63,256 nt of DNA from Noviherbaspirillum sp. Root189 (GTDB taxonomy: Bacteria > Pseudomonadota > Gammaproteobacteria > Burkholderiales > Burkholderiaceae_D), in NCBI RefSeq assembly GCF_001428545.1, contig NZ_LMHZ01000025.1, positions 1 to 63,256 on the forward strand, written 5' to 3'. Within the stretch, counting starts at the first letter, position 1. Every line of letters starts with the position of its first letter. Below are positions 1-8,275 of the stretch, piece after piece. The position numbers were made by a program, and so were the translations under genes. A model generated the notes under the pieces. The model did not search any database. It was not told where the DNA came from and was given only the letters and a program-made list of their open reading frames with translations.

Positions 1-345
1 GGCGCAGGAGGAGTCAATAGCGGGCTATTGACGACGAGTGCAACGCCGGCAGGCAGAAAAAGACGCGATCTCATGGTGCGTTATGGGTTGGGATTGGTAT
101 AAGCCCGTTACCTGATCTTCAATGGGGCGACAGGCACTTTCTCACCGTCTGTCGCGCTCTTCCCTGTTTCCCATTTTGTTTGCCATTCTGCGGTGTTGCA
201 GCGTCGCACTATTGCAGTACTACAGAGTTATGCCGCGGCACGCCCCGCCGATGCAAGCCATTGCTCTATACTGTTCTGTTCCGGCCCATGCTCTTTCACA
301 TCGATTGCAGTCCATCATTCCGACCGGAAAGGACAACGACATACT
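1..345. other. Left-edge non-coding stretch with a short hairpin
   Basis: No gene is convincing here. Positions 13-32 form a perfect 8-bp stem (GTCAATAG / CTATTGAC) around a CGGG loop, without a T-run on either side. A leftward reading frame opens with an ATG at 74-72 and runs off the window edge. A rightward frame ends at a TGA at 29-31. Either could be the end of a neighbouring gene and I cannot choose between them. The stretch from about 115 to 330 shows nothing recognisable. Confidence 0.3.
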
Positions 346-777
346 ATGTCTAATTTCAATAAGATTCTGGAAACACCCGAAGAAACCGAAGCGGCATTTT
401 ATGAAGCCATCAGCCGTGCCGACGTCGATGCCGTCATGGCGTTGTGGGCAGATGAGGAAGACATCGTCTGCATCCATCCCGGCGCTCCGCGCCTGGTCGG
501 CCATGCATCGATCCGTGCCGCGTGGGAATCGATTTTTGAACAGGGCGGGGTCCATATCCGCCCGGTGCAACTGCATGTGACACAAAACATGATGACCTCG
601 GTGCACAACATCATCGAGGAAGTCCATCGCACCGTGTCGCGGCAGCAGGACATCCATATCCTCGCGACCAATGTCTACGTCAAGACGCATGCGGGATGGC
701 GCATCGTGACCCATCATGCATCGGTCGTACCCGGCGAGGCACCGAGCGATATTTCCGTGAGCGCGCTGCTGCACTGA
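346..777 (+). CDS. SnoaL/NTF2-like domain protein
   Basis: A 143-residue protein of the nuclear-transport-factor-2-like fold (SnoaL/DUF4440 type). The pattern is typical: an N-terminal helix with ETEAAFYEAISRAD, then MALWADEEDIVCIHPG, a GHASIRAAWESIF helix and a C-terminal sheet ending in THAGWRIVTHHAS. Such proteins are small cone-shaped binding or isomerase folds, and the substrate cannot be read from sequence. The ATG at 346 was chosen because an AAAGGA ribosome-binding site lies about 13 bases upstream and the family N-terminus fits; longer versions add unrelated residues. It ends 6 bases before the hydrolase gene, so the two are probably co-transcribed. There is no signal peptide, so it is cytoplasmic. 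Confidence 0.75.
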   Translation: MSNFNKILETPEETEAAFYEAISRADVDAVMALWADEEDIVCIHPGAPRLVGHASIRAAWESIFEQGGVHIRPVQLHVTQNMMTSVHNIIEEVHRTVSRQQDIHILATNVYVKTHAGWRIVTHHASVVPGEAPSDISVSALLH

Positions 778-783
778 TTCGAC

Positions 784-1737
784 ATGCAATACACCGCTCC
801 TTCGTGGCTTCCCGGCGGCCACCTGCAAACCATCTATCCGGCGAAATGCATCCCCAAGCCGAAGGTTGCGTATCGACGCGAACGCTGGCCCACGCCGGAC
901 GGCGATTTTATCGACATCGACTTCGTCGACGGCAAACCGGGACAGCCCTTCGTCGTACTGTTTCATGGCTTGGAAGGCTCGTCGGATAGCCACTACGCCC
1001 GCGCGCTGATGGCGCAGGTTGCCGCACTGGGCTGGTCCGGGGCGGTGCCGCATTTTCGCGGTTGCTCGGGCGAGCTGAACCATGCGCCCCGCTTCTATCA
1101 TTCCGGCGATGCGAGCGAAGTCGAGTGGATCATCCGGCGTCTGCACGCCATGCGCAGTACAGCGCATCCGGGGGCAAAATTCTATGCGACCGGGGTATCG
1201 CTCGGCGGCAATGCGCTGTTGCGCTGGCTGGGCGAATCGCAACATCTGGCCAGGATTGTCGACGCCGCCTGCGCCGTCTCGGCACCGCTCGACCTGGCTG
1301 GCGGTGGTGCTGCGTTGTCGCGTGGCTTTAACATGATTTACACCCGCGTCTTCCTTGAAACGCTCAAGCCGAAATGCGTACAGAAGCTGCTGCAGTTTCC
1401 CGGTCTGTTTGATAAAGACACGATGCTTCGTGCGCGCAATCTTTACGAATTCGACAATATCGTGACGGCGCCATTGCACGGCTTTCGTGATACCGATGAC
1501 TACTGGCATCGTGCCAGCGCCAAACACGTATTGTCGGACATTACCGTGCCGACCCTGGTGCTGAATGCAAAGAACGATCCCTTCCTTCCTGCACATCATT
1601 TGCCACAATCGGCATCGCCCAGCGTCACGCTCGAGTATCCTGAACATGGCGGCCACGTCGGCTTTGCCGTTGGCGGGCCGCCCGGCAAGCTCGATTGGCT
1701 GCCCCGGCGCGTGATCGACTTTCTGCAAGCGGCCTAG
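784..1737 (+). CDS. YheT-type alpha/beta hydrolase
   Basis: A 317-residue alpha/beta-fold hydrolase of the YheT/COG0429 family. Visible landmarks are the family opening PSWLPGGHLQTIYP, the oxyanion-hole strand VVLFHGLEGSS, the nucleophile elbow GVSLGGNALL (serine nucleophile), the acid strand LNAKNDPFLP, and the catalytic histidine in EHGGHVGF. The whole triad is therefore intact. The family is assumed to hydrolyse esters, but natural substrates are unknown. It starts 6 bases after the NTF2-like gene and precedes an unknown gene by 35 bases, which suggests a three-gene unit. Length and motif spacing are normal for the family. Confidence 0.85.
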   Translation: MQYTAPSWLPGGHLQTIYPAKCIPKPKVAYRRERWPTPDGDFIDIDFVDGKPGQPFVVLFHGLEGSSDSHYARALMAQVAALGWSGAVPHFRGCSGELNHAPRFYHSGDASEVEWIIRRLHAMRSTAHPGAKFYATGVSLGGNALLRWLGESQHLARIVDAACAVSAPLDLAGGGAALSRGFNMIYTRVFLETLKPKCVQKLLQFPGLFDKDTMLRARNLYEFDNIVTAPLHGFRDTDDYWHRASAKHVLSDITVPTLVLNAKNDPFLPAHHLPQSASPSVTLEYPEHGGHVGFAVGGPPGKLDWLPRRVIDFLQAA

Positions 1738-1772
1738 CGTGACCACTGCACCGCCATCGAAAGGAGCGAGAC

Positions 1773-2381
1773 ATGGATGAAATCGTCAAACAGGCAATGG
1801 CAAAATGGCCGAACGTGCCGCATTGCTATGGCTGGCTTGGCCTGGATGCCCGTGGCGTATGGCGCATGCGGGATGAACGCGCGCAGACCTTACAGCTTCC
1901 CGGCGACAAGATTGCCAATGCCGCGCTGCTGGGTTTTATCAATCGCAATTACACGCATGACGACAAGGGGCGCTGGTATTTCCAGAACGGACCGCAACGC
2001 GTCTATGTGAATCTTGAAGCGACTCCCTATATCGCCCGTACCGATCCGGCGCAAGGCTTCCTGCTGCAAACAGGGGATCCGCTCGCGACGATTAACGAAG
2101 CATGGCTTACCGAAGGCGGCCAGCTGGTACTGCGCAGCGGAGAAAAGATTGCGCTGGTGGACGATCGCGACATGGCGCAATGTCTGCCGCAATTGCAGCT
2201 GGATGGCGGCCCCGTCGGCGATGAGCAATTGCTTGCCTGGATTGAAGGCGAAGGCAAGTCTGGCAAACTTAATTTCGACTATGCCGGCGGCCGCATCGAT
2301 GTTGGTTACATCAGGCGGGAAGCGCTCGCCGAGCGTTTCCGTTTCGTGACGGCGCCGCAGCCCGATGCGGCATCGGCTTGA
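1773..2381 (+). CDS. Conserved betaproteobacterial protein of unknown function
   Basis: A 202-residue soluble protein that I recognise only as a conserved hypothetical of Burkholderiales; I do not assign a DUF number. It starts with a clear AAGGAG site six bases before the ATG. The sequence is rich in W, Y and G with many short beta-type segments (RWYFQNGPQRVYVNLEATPYIAR; TEGGQLVLRSGEKIALVDDRD). There is no signal peptide, membrane segment or catalytic signature. It follows the YheT-type hydrolase by 35 bases and is probably the last gene of that unit. Beyond its stop lies the inverted-repeat element at 2432-2559. Function unknown. Confidence 0.6.
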   Translation: MDEIVKQAMAKWPNVPHCYGWLGLDARGVWRMRDERAQTLQLPGDKIANAALLGFINRNYTHDDKGRWYFQNGPQRVYVNLEATPYIARTDPAQGFLLQTGDPLATINEAWLTEGGQLVLRSGEKIALVDDRDMAQCLPQLQLDGGPVGDEQLLAWIEGEGKSGKLNFDYAGGRIDVGYIRREALAERFRFVTAPQPDAASA

Positions 2382-2431
2382 TCGCAGGTATCAGATAGCC
2401 GAATTGAATTAGTTCAACATCGCCAGCGCTC

Positions 2432-2559
2432 CTAGAGCGGATTCCATCGTGTGTACTGTCGCCTCGGTCCGCCTTGACGCGCAGGACGGCGTTGCTTGTC
2501 GCTTGTGTGGCCCGCCACACGGCACTTCGCGCGCCTTGTCCTGATGAAATCCGCTCTAG
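2432..2559. repeat. 128-bp inverted-repeat (MITE/REP-like) element
   Basis: The ends are 17-bp inverted repeats, CTAGAGCGGATTCCATC at 2432-2448 and GATGAAATCCGCTCTAG at 2543-2559, identical except for one position. Both ends carry CTAG. The interior holds a second hairpin, GTGTGG-CCCG-CCACAC, near 2505-2520. There is no reading frame or transposase. The right arm overlaps the last bases of the leftward protease gene and supplies its TAG stop. I see no second copy in the window, so mobility is only inferred from the structure. Confidence 0.55.
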
Positions 2560-4094
2560 CGCTCGCGGGCTTCCTTCATTTCTTCCATCCACCGTGCTTT
2601 CAATTCCCGTTCACGCGCATCGATGACAGCCTGATCGTAGAACGAGGCGTCCGGCGAACGGCGCGCAATACCAAGCTGATCAATCGCGGCCGGCATGGCG
2701 CCATTGATTGCATAGGCTTCGGCAAGCGCCAGATGTTGCAGTGCCTGTCTGCCTTGTGCTGCATATGCCTGGGCGAGCTTGTCCTGCAGTTTGGCATCGC
2801 TACGGTAGAGCTGAACCTGGTCGCGCAGGTAGTCAACCGCATCGTTATTGCGCCCCGCACGCATCAACGCGTCGGCATATTGCCGGGCGATGCCTCGTGA
2901 TATGGGGAACTTCGATCGTGCCGCATCCGCTTCCTTCAACGCGCCATTGACATCGTTGGCGGCCAGTTTGACGTCAATGGTTAAACTGGCGAGCACCGGG
3001 CTTTGGACCGGCGCTCCTGCGCCCTGCGCAGCCGCGTAGGTTTCCTGCAGCAGACTCTGCGCCTTGGGCACGTTGCCTTGTCGGAGGGCGATCACCGCCT
3101 GGCCATATTTTGCGCCCATGACTTGCATACGCGTCTTCAACTGCAGCTGGTTATTAAACGCTTCCGATGCAATGCGCAAACCTTGCGGGGATAGATCTTG
3201 CAGGACGCGTAAGCGTGCGCGGATCAGATGGAAATCGATACTGTCTGCACGTTGTTTATAACGTTGGCCACGCGTACGGGCTTCAATGTCGGCCATCCGT
3301 TCGGTGGTCAGCGGGTGCGATCGCAGATAAGCAGGCGCGGAGTCCGTATACGACCGCGTGGCATTCTGCATCCGCCCAAAAAAGGCGATCATTCCCGATG
3401 TATCGTAGCCGGCATCACGCAGGATCTGCAGGCCGACGCGGTCGGCTTCGCGTTCTGCATCCCGGCTGAAATTGAGCTGCCGTTGAATCGCAATGCCCTG
3501 CCCGCCCATCATCAAGGCAGCCGAGGTATCGGGACTGGATCGCGCCGCCAACGCAGCGAGCAACACCGCCGCCAGCGGAATCAAGGCATCCTGCTTCTGC
3601 TTGCCCAGCATCCGCGCGATATGCCGCTGCGCCACGTGGCCGACTTCATGCGCCATGACCGATGCCAGCTCCGATTCGTTCTGCGCCGCAAGCACCAGGG
3701 CGGAATGCACGCCAATAAAACCACCAGGCAAGGCGAACGCATTCAACATCGGATCCCGGACTGCAAAAAACTCAAAGTCGTAGAGCGCTTCGCCGCGCGC
3801 CTCCGGCTGGACAGCCAACAGGGTTGCGCCGAAATTGTTCAGGTACTCCGACACCGGATCGTCATCCAGAAAGTCACGATCGCGCCGGATTTCCCGCATG
3901 ATCTGTTCACCGAGCTTGCGTTCCATTAACGGCGACAGCGCTTCCCGTTCGGTATCGCCGAGGCTGGGCAGATTCTGGCCATGTGCAGCAACAGGAAACC
4001 AGGCCGTCGGCATGCCAATGGACGCCGCCAGCGTCACTGCCATCACCGAACGTGCCAACCGGTATCGTTTTGGAAAGAAAAATTTCGATTTCAC
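2556..4094 (-). CDS. bepA: M48 metallopeptidase with TPR domain, BepA-like
   Basis: A 512-residue periplasmic zinc peptidase resembling BepA (YfgC), which assists or clears misassembled outer-membrane proteins such as LptD at the BAM complex. Residues 1-40 are a signal peptide (basic start, hydrophobic core, AAHGQ). The M48 domain follows, with the zinc site HEVGH at 149-153 and a further acidic ligand in the EREAD segment at 214-218. From about residue 270 to the end the protein is helical with TPR-like repeats ending in a charged tail. It is divergent from moaC across 56 bases. The final TAG stop is contributed by the arm of an inverted-repeat element, so the C-terminus may differ from relatives. 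Confidence 0.85.
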   Translation of the reverse strand: MKSKFFFPKRYRLARSVMAVTLAASIGMPTAWFPVAAHGQNLPSLGDTEREALSPLMERKLGEQIMREIRRDRDFLDDDPVSEYLNNFGATLLAVQPEARGEALYDFEFFAVRDPMLNAFALPGGFIGVHSALVLAAQNESELASVMAHEVGHVAQRHIARMLGKQKQDALIPLAAVLLAALAARSSPDTSAALMMGGQGIAIQRQLNFSRDAEREADRVGLQILRDAGYDTSGMIAFFGRMQNATRSYTDSAPAYLRSHPLTTERMADIEARTRGQRYKQRADSIDFHLIRARLRVLQDLSPQGLRIASEAFNNQLQLKTRMQVMGAKYGQAVIALRQGNVPKAQSLLQETYAAAQGAGAPVQSPVLASLTIDVKLAANDVNGALKEADAARSKFPISRGIARQYADALMRAGRNNDAVDYLRDQVQLYRSDAKLQDKLAQAYAAQGRQALQHLALAEAYAINGAMPAAIDQLGIARRSPDASFYDQAVIDARERELKARWMEEMKEARER

Positions 4095-4150
4095 GGTGCT
4101 ATGATACCTCGACAGGAATCCTCTTCACTACGGAATCAAGTTTGTTACCT

Positions 4151-4666
4151 ATGGACACAAAAGAACACAAGGATGGCCCGAACGACAACGGTGGGCTGAC
4201 GCACTTCGATGCAACCGGACAGGCGCATATGGTCGATGTCGGCGGGAAGGACGAGACGCATCGCGTCGCGGTTGCGACTGGGACGATACGGATGAAGCCG
4301 GAAACGCTGGTGATTATTCAGTCGGGGACGGCGAAGAAGGGAGACGTGCTGGGGATTGCGCGGATTGCGGCGATTATGGGGGCGAAGAAGACGAGTGATT
4401 TGATTCCGTTGTGTCATCCGTTGGCGCTGACGAAGGTGTCGGTGGATTTCGTTTTCGACAATCCGAATTCTTCAATAGATTGTACGGCCCGCGTTGAAAC
4501 ACATGGTAAGACAGGGGTCGAAATGGAAGCGTTGACGGCCGTACAAGTTGGACTTTTAACGATTTACGATATGTGCAAAGCCGTGGATCGGGGCATGGTA
4601 ATGACGAATGTGCAGGTACTGGTAAAGCAAGGCGGAAAGTCAGGTTATTGGACTACGGACATATAA
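4151..4666 (+). CDS. moaC: Cyclic pyranopterin monophosphate synthase MoaC
   Basis: A 171-residue MoaC, which with MoaA converts GTP to cyclic pyranopterin monophosphate in molybdenum cofactor synthesis. Landmarks are [20 protein letters not shown], the [18 protein letters not shown] core with its conserved histidine, [23 protein letters not shown] and the C-terminal GGKSGYW. Length is slightly above the usual 160 because of a polar N-terminal tail. The ATG at 4151 gives the family start; upstream extensions look unrelated. Codon and base use change within the gene: the first two thirds are GC-rich like its neighbours, while from about 4470 onwards the sequence becomes AT-richer and continues so to about 6900. 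No molybdopterin genes are adjacent. Confidence 0.93.
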   Translation: MDTKEHKDGPNDNGGLTHFDATGQAHMVDVGGKDETHRVAVATGTIRMKPETLVIIQSGTAKKGDVLGIARIAAIMGAKKTSDLIPLCHPLALTKVSVDFVFDNPNSSIDCTARVETHGKTGVEMEALTAVQVGLLTIYDMCKAVDRGMVMTNVQVLVKQGGKSGYWTTDI

Positions 4667-5125
4667 GCTATTACAGATTTTCAATGGGCCGTTACAACGC
4701 CATCGGCATCAGGAGTTTTGTCGTCCCTAGCTATATCGATAATAACGTCCGGCGTTGCTGGATATGCACTTGGTAGTCAATAACTCCACCTCGCACGATC
4801 ACCCCAAAGTACATGCCTGTCTTCCTAACGTCCTCGCTAACATGTGCGCTACCTATCTGCCTACAGTTCTTAGCTTAATCAATTTCAATTCTAACGCTGG
4901 GTTCACCTGCTCAAGCAAGAGCGTTGAAACGCAATTCATTCAAAACCTTACCGCGCTAACACGCAAGATCGACAGCTTTGTTGAGCAGTACAACACTTTG
5001 CCGTGACCCTTTGTTTGGATTGCAACCGCCGAATCCATACTCCAAAAGATTCAGCGGCTTTGTAAAGTTATTTCAATGACACCACACTAGTCTAATGTAT
5101 TGATTTATCGCGTTCAATTTCCATT
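4667..5125. other. AT-rich intergenic stretch with a doubtful small frame
   Basis: This 459-base gap between moaC and the convergent GT-C/TPR gene is AT-richer than the core genome around it. A rightward frame at 4755-5006 would encode 83 residues with no recognisable motif and no ribosome-binding site, and I do not consider it a supported gene. No clear terminator hairpin was found. It may be debris from whatever event brought in the neighbouring AT-rich DNA. Confidence 0.4.
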
Positions 5126-6886
5126 TCATTTACGTTGAGTATTGCTTGATTCCGCCTTCGCCGTTTGTAGAGTCAAATCTTTAACAAGATCTTCATAGGA
5201 CAGATATGCGTAAGCAATCTTGAAATGCTTTAACGCCATGTCTTTCTTTTCGGTCCGAAGATACAAGATGCCAAGATTACGGTTGAGCATTCGATTTTGT
5301 GGGGCGATCTTCAGGCCATCTTGAAGAACGGATTCCGCCTCGTCATATCGGCGCAGTTTTATAAGAACTGCACCGAGGTTGTTAATCGCAAATGGATCGT
5401 TTGGCTTCATGACTGCGCCTGTACGCAAATACGGCTCTGCCCGCTCCGGCAATCCAAGTTCAGACAAACTATTTCCGACTATGATCCATCCGTTAGCATG
5501 TTTAGGAGCAGCCAATAAACTTTTGAGACCATATTCAAGACTAATCTCAGCTTGGCCAGCATCTTTGTAAGCTGCTGCCAAATTGCCGACTGCAATTGCT
5601 GAATCGGGGTTTTTTAATGCCGTCCAATACCAGAGGCTAACGTTATCATGCCAAACGGCTGCTGTTACTCTAACGTTAGCAAGGCACAATGCGAGTACGG
5701 ACACAACAAGAGCACCATAAACAATTTTCCGGCCTTTATCGTCGATGGGGCGTATGCGCGCAGTAAATACCGCTCCAGCAATTGCAATCATTGCAAGAGG
5801 ATATTGCAGAAAACGTTCATGAACGATACTGTCCCCGATAGTAAGCGGAATGACGTTAATAACAGGGAGCATCGAACAGAAGGCAGCGACCCAATACCAT
5901 AGTTGGAAATTTCCACTTCGAATACCTTGAATTGTTCGAACACCAACCCATAGAATGGTAGCGATTGCCACCCACGCAAGCGGGTCGTTCAAGGTGATTG
6001 GAAACTGCTCGTAATGAATTGGTGATAGGGTAATAAAAGGCATAAGTCCAATCAACCCATACCAGCCGACGGACTTCCCAACTAGCAAGAGACGTTGAAT
6101 TGGTGTACCAACGTCTAAAGGCGAATCAGGCAAATAAAGATAACCAAGTGCAGAATACCGGCAAATTAAATAGACCAGACCTGCTGCAATGATAGCCGTA
6201 TAAACGTAGAGATCGCCGTTAAGCTTTATGCTGTTTAAATAGCCCCTTATTGAAGTAACTTGATGTCGCCGCATTGCGAGGTGCCAGAAGGGCAAAACGA
6301 CCCCCATCGCAGCAGCCATTTCTTTAGACAAGGCTGCCAACAAAAATAGTAAGCCAACAACGATAACACGGATAGCCACTTTCTCAATTTTCGCATCGGC
6401 GTATAGCAGTGCCAATGAAAAAAACGTCAACATCAAGTCGAATCTACCTGAGATCCATGCCGTGGCCTCAACTGTCGCAGGATGCAATCCATACATGAGC
6501 CCAGCGAGTAGCGACACAATTTTACGTCTACTTAATGTAATGTCCTGCTGGAGGCTTAAGACATGCCACACAAGCAAGATTACTAGAATAGTATTTAAAA
6601 CATGTAGGGTTAAATTTGTCGCATGAAAAGAAAATGGTTGGAGGCCTAAAAAGTATAGCTCTCCAATATAGGACAGTAAGACTAATGGTCGAAAATAGTT
6701 AACCGAAACGTCAAAAGGCGACGTCAAGATATCCCACCAGCTATTAGGATCTAAATATTCCGGCTTGAATAAGAATATTTTATCGTCCCATACAAAACCG
6801 TTGTATAAGGCTGGCCAATACGCAAATACAGTGCTAATCGAGACGATCACACAAATGACTGTCAAGCTCGTCTTGGTGTTTTGCAT
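5126..6886 (-). CDS. GT-C-like membrane protein with C-terminal TPRs (TMTC-like)
   Basis: A 586-residue protein with about ten to twelve membrane segments (residues 8-420) followed by a soluble domain of three to four TPR repeats (about 430-575; for example NNLGAVLIKLRRYDEAESVL). The first loop after TM1 carries GFVWDDKIFL with Asp34-Asp35, the position and type of the acidic motif of GT-C glycosyltransferases. The whole layout resembles eukaryotic TMTC O-mannosyltransferases. The expected reaction would be transfer of a lipid-linked sugar on the periplasmic side. It lies 66 bases downstream of pilA on the same strand, behind a terminator, so a role in pilin glycosylation is an inference. Base composition is clearly AT-richer than the surrounding core genes, suggesting transfer. 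Confidence 0.7.
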   Translation of the reverse strand: MQNTKTSLTVICVIVSISTVFAYWPALYNGFVWDDKIFLFKPEYLDPNSWWDILTSPFDVSVNYFRPLVLLSYIGELYFLGLQPFSFHATNLTLHVLNTILVILLVWHVLSLQQDITLSRRKIVSLLAGLMYGLHPATVEATAWISGRFDLMLTFFSLALLYADAKIEKVAIRVIVVGLLFLLAALSKEMAAAMGVVLPFWHLAMRRHQVTSIRGYLNSIKLNGDLYVYTAIIAAGLVYLICRYSALGYLYLPDSPLDVGTPIQRLLLVGKSVGWYGLIGLMPFITLSPIHYEQFPITLNDPLAWVAIATILWVGVRTIQGIRSGNFQLWYWVAAFCSMLPVINVIPLTIGDSIVHERFLQYPLAMIAIAGAVFTARIRPIDDKGRKIVYGALVVSVLALCLANVRVTAAVWHDNVSLWYWTALKNPDSAIAVGNLAAAYKDAGQAEISLEYGLKSLLAAPKHANGWIIVGNSLSELGLPERAEPYLRTGAVMKPNDPFAINNLGAVLIKLRRYDEAESVLQDGLKIAPQNRMLNRNLGILYLRTEKKDMALKHFKIAYAYLSYEDLVKDLTLQTAKAESSNTQRK

Positions 6887-6895
6887 TTCTTACCC

Positions 6896-6925
6896 TAAAA
6901 ATAAGACGCCCCTCGAAAGGGGCGT
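6896..6925 (-). terminator. Rho-independent terminator after pilA
   Basis: Read leftward, ACGCCCCT-TTCG-AGGGGCGT forms an 8-bp stem closed by a UUCG tetraloop and is followed by CTTATTTTT. It sits 27 bases after the pilA stop and only about 20 bases before the start codon of the GT-C/TPR gene. Pilin transcripts should mostly end here, with limited read-through into the next gene. Confidence 0.85.
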
Positions 6926-6952
6926 GCTCTGCTTTAAAACCTTTTTATTTTA

Positions 6953-7387
6953 TTAGCGGCAGTTTGCAGGCATGAATTTGGCAGGACTACCGGAGCAAGT
7001 CCATGTGACCGGCTCGCCGGCTGTCAGGCTAGGACTGAGAGTCAGTGAAGAAGAGCCCGCTGCCGATGTGTACGAGACAGTGATGATGCCACTGTCAGCC
7101 AGTGTGATACTGGCGACGTTTGTTGTTGCACTTGGTGCGGTCCAACCGGAAGTCGCGGATGAAAATGTGCCATTAGTTTGGAATGTCTCGGCCACTGCCA
7201 CCTTAGCAGAAGAAGCTAAGCTGAGCCCTTCAGACACACGTGCACGAATTGTATAGTCTTGATAGGCAGGCAGCGCAACAGCGGCAAGAATACCGATGAT
7301 CGCTACAACAATCATCAATTCAATCAGCGTAAAGCCGCGCTGAGCTGTCTGCACCATTTTCATAGAATTCATTTTCATCGATTTCAT
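6953..7387 (-). CDS. pilA: Type IV major pilin PilA
   Basis: A 144-residue type IVa prepilin. The 18-residue basic leader ends in AQRG, followed by the prepilin peptidase and N-methylation site [19 protein letters not shown] with Glu5, so the mature protein has about 126 residues. The C-terminal disulfide loop is bounded by Cys in TWTCSG and in PANCR. The globular part is rich in Ser, Thr and Ala, typical of pilins that can be O-glycosylated. The start at 7387 is set by AGGGAG eight bases upstream; downstream ATGs would shorten the leader. It is transcribed from a sigma54-type promoter at 7438-7452 and ends at a strong terminator. Assembly genes are not in this window. Confidence 0.95.
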   Translation of the reverse strand: MKSMKMNSMKMVQTAQRGFTLIELMIVVAIIGILAAVALPAYQDYTIRARVSEGLSLASSAKVAVAETFQTNGTFSSATSGWTAPSATTNVASITLADSGIITVSYTSAAGSSSLTLSPSLTAGEPVTWTCSGSPAKFMPANCR

Positions 7388-7437
7388 AATTTTCTCCCTT
7401 TGAAAGTAGACAGATCGTCTGCCATGTCTTTCGTATC

Positions 7438-7452
7438 GCAAGGGCTGTGCCA
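7438..7452 (-). promoter_or_regulatory. Sigma54 (RpoN) promoter of pilA
   Basis: Read leftward, TGGCAC-AGCCC-TTGC matches the -24/-12 consensus TGGCAC-N5-TTGC at every defined base. It is 51 bases before the pilA start codon, leaving a leader of about 35-40 bases. Type IVa pilin genes are commonly driven by RpoN with the activator PilR, so both position and sequence fit. Confidence 0.88.
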
Positions 7453-7526
7453 GCAGGAAATATCGATGAAAATGTTGAAAAGGAACAAAAATCGTCACAT
7501 TCAACATGTGGCCATGTCGCTTCAAC

Positions 7527-7541
7527 TGACAATTTTTGTCA
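7527..7541. promoter_or_regulatory. Candidate PilR (enhancer) binding site
   Basis: TGACAATTTTTGTCA has perfect 6-bp inverted arms (TGACAA/TTGTCA) and is followed at 7547-7550 by another TGTC. It lies 75 bases upstream of the -24 element of the pilA promoter, in the range where sigma54 activators bind. PilR sites in Pseudomonas contain TGTC half sites. Assignment to PilR is inference. Confidence 0.45.
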
Positions 7542-7628
7542 ATTCTTGTCTAGATGTGCCAGTTTTAGGTATTTAGGATAGGGCTTAGTAGCTCTGCACT
7601 TTTTTAGTTGGGGTAAGCAAGCCTCGCC

Positions 7629-8237
7629 CTAAGCCAGACAAAACCGCATTTCAATACTGGAAACATTAATCAAATCACCATGTTTCAATATTTCTGGTTT
7701 CGGCCCAAGTTGTCGTCCATTGATGGAAGGCGCTTGGCTGCCTTCCATCCGACTCACCATGTACCCGGCCACATCGTGTTTGATAACAACGACATAAGCG
7801 CCAGGCAAGCCAATCGTCGTTAGTGGTTTTATAAGAGGAATTTCTTTTTTCCTGAACTGATCATGGAGAATCTCGACTTTGGCGATCGGTCCGTCGTTGA
7901 GTCGATTAGTTATATTTTGCGACAAGTTTTCGTCAGGCTGAACGCTGTCATCCTCCGCAAGATAGCGAATCTGGTATTTAGCAAGATTAACAACATCGCG
8001 GTCCTGCAAGAAATGCTTCCGTATCGGTTGGCCGTTGATCTGGGTGCCGTTGGTGCTGTTCAGGTCTTCCAGAAAAGCACCGTCCTGGCCAATACCTATC
8101 ATCGCGTGCTCGGCGCTGATAGCGGGGTGATCAATGACGACATCATTGTGCGGGGCGCGTCCGATGGTCGTGCGCTGTTGCACGAGAGTGAGTTCCCACA
8201 GGATCTTTTTACCCAATGACAGAATAATTCTTGGCAC
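7629..8237 (-). CDS. FHA-domain protein
   Basis: A 202-residue cytoplasmic protein. Residues 20-95 form a classical forkhead-associated domain that binds phosphothreonine peptides: TTIGRAPHNDVVIDHPAISAEHA (arginine, serine and histidine of the phosphate pocket) and LEDLNSTNGTQINGQPI. The second half (about 115-202) repeats an FHA-like beta pattern (LTTIGLPGAYVVVIKHD ... PSINGRQL ... LKHGDLINVSSIEMRF) but lacks the binding residues, so it looks like a degenerate second FHA copy. The start is GTG at 8237 with GGAG six bases upstream. It lies 38 bases after the PP2C phosphatase gene and is probably co-transcribed with it. Confidence 0.85.
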   Translation of the reverse strand: MPRIILSLGKKILWELTLVQQRTTIGRAPHNDVVIDHPAISAEHAMIGIGQDGAFLEDLNSTNGTQINGQPIRKHFLQDRDVVNLAKYQIRYLAEDDSVQPDENLSQNITNRLNDGPIAKVEILHDQFRKKEIPLIKPLTTIGLPGAYVVVIKHDVAGYMVSRMEGSQAPSINGRQLGPKPEILKHGDLINVSSIEMRFCLA

Positions 8238-8275
8238 ACTTTCTCCGGCTGCAATGCAAATATCTTATTAGCAGA

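Noticed and set aside
220-1746. Leftward 508-residue open frame
   Set aside because: It is antisense to the NTF2-like and YheT-type genes, which have clear family motifs and ribosome-binding sites. The antisense product has no recognisable domain.
4095-4150. Molybdenum-cofactor riboswitch before moaC
   Set aside because: The gap to the divergent protease gene is only 56 bases, too short for the aptamer, and no matching helices were seen.
4755-5006. 83-residue frame downstream of moaC
   Set aside because: No ribosome-binding site, no motif and biased composition; kept only as a note in the intergenic entry.
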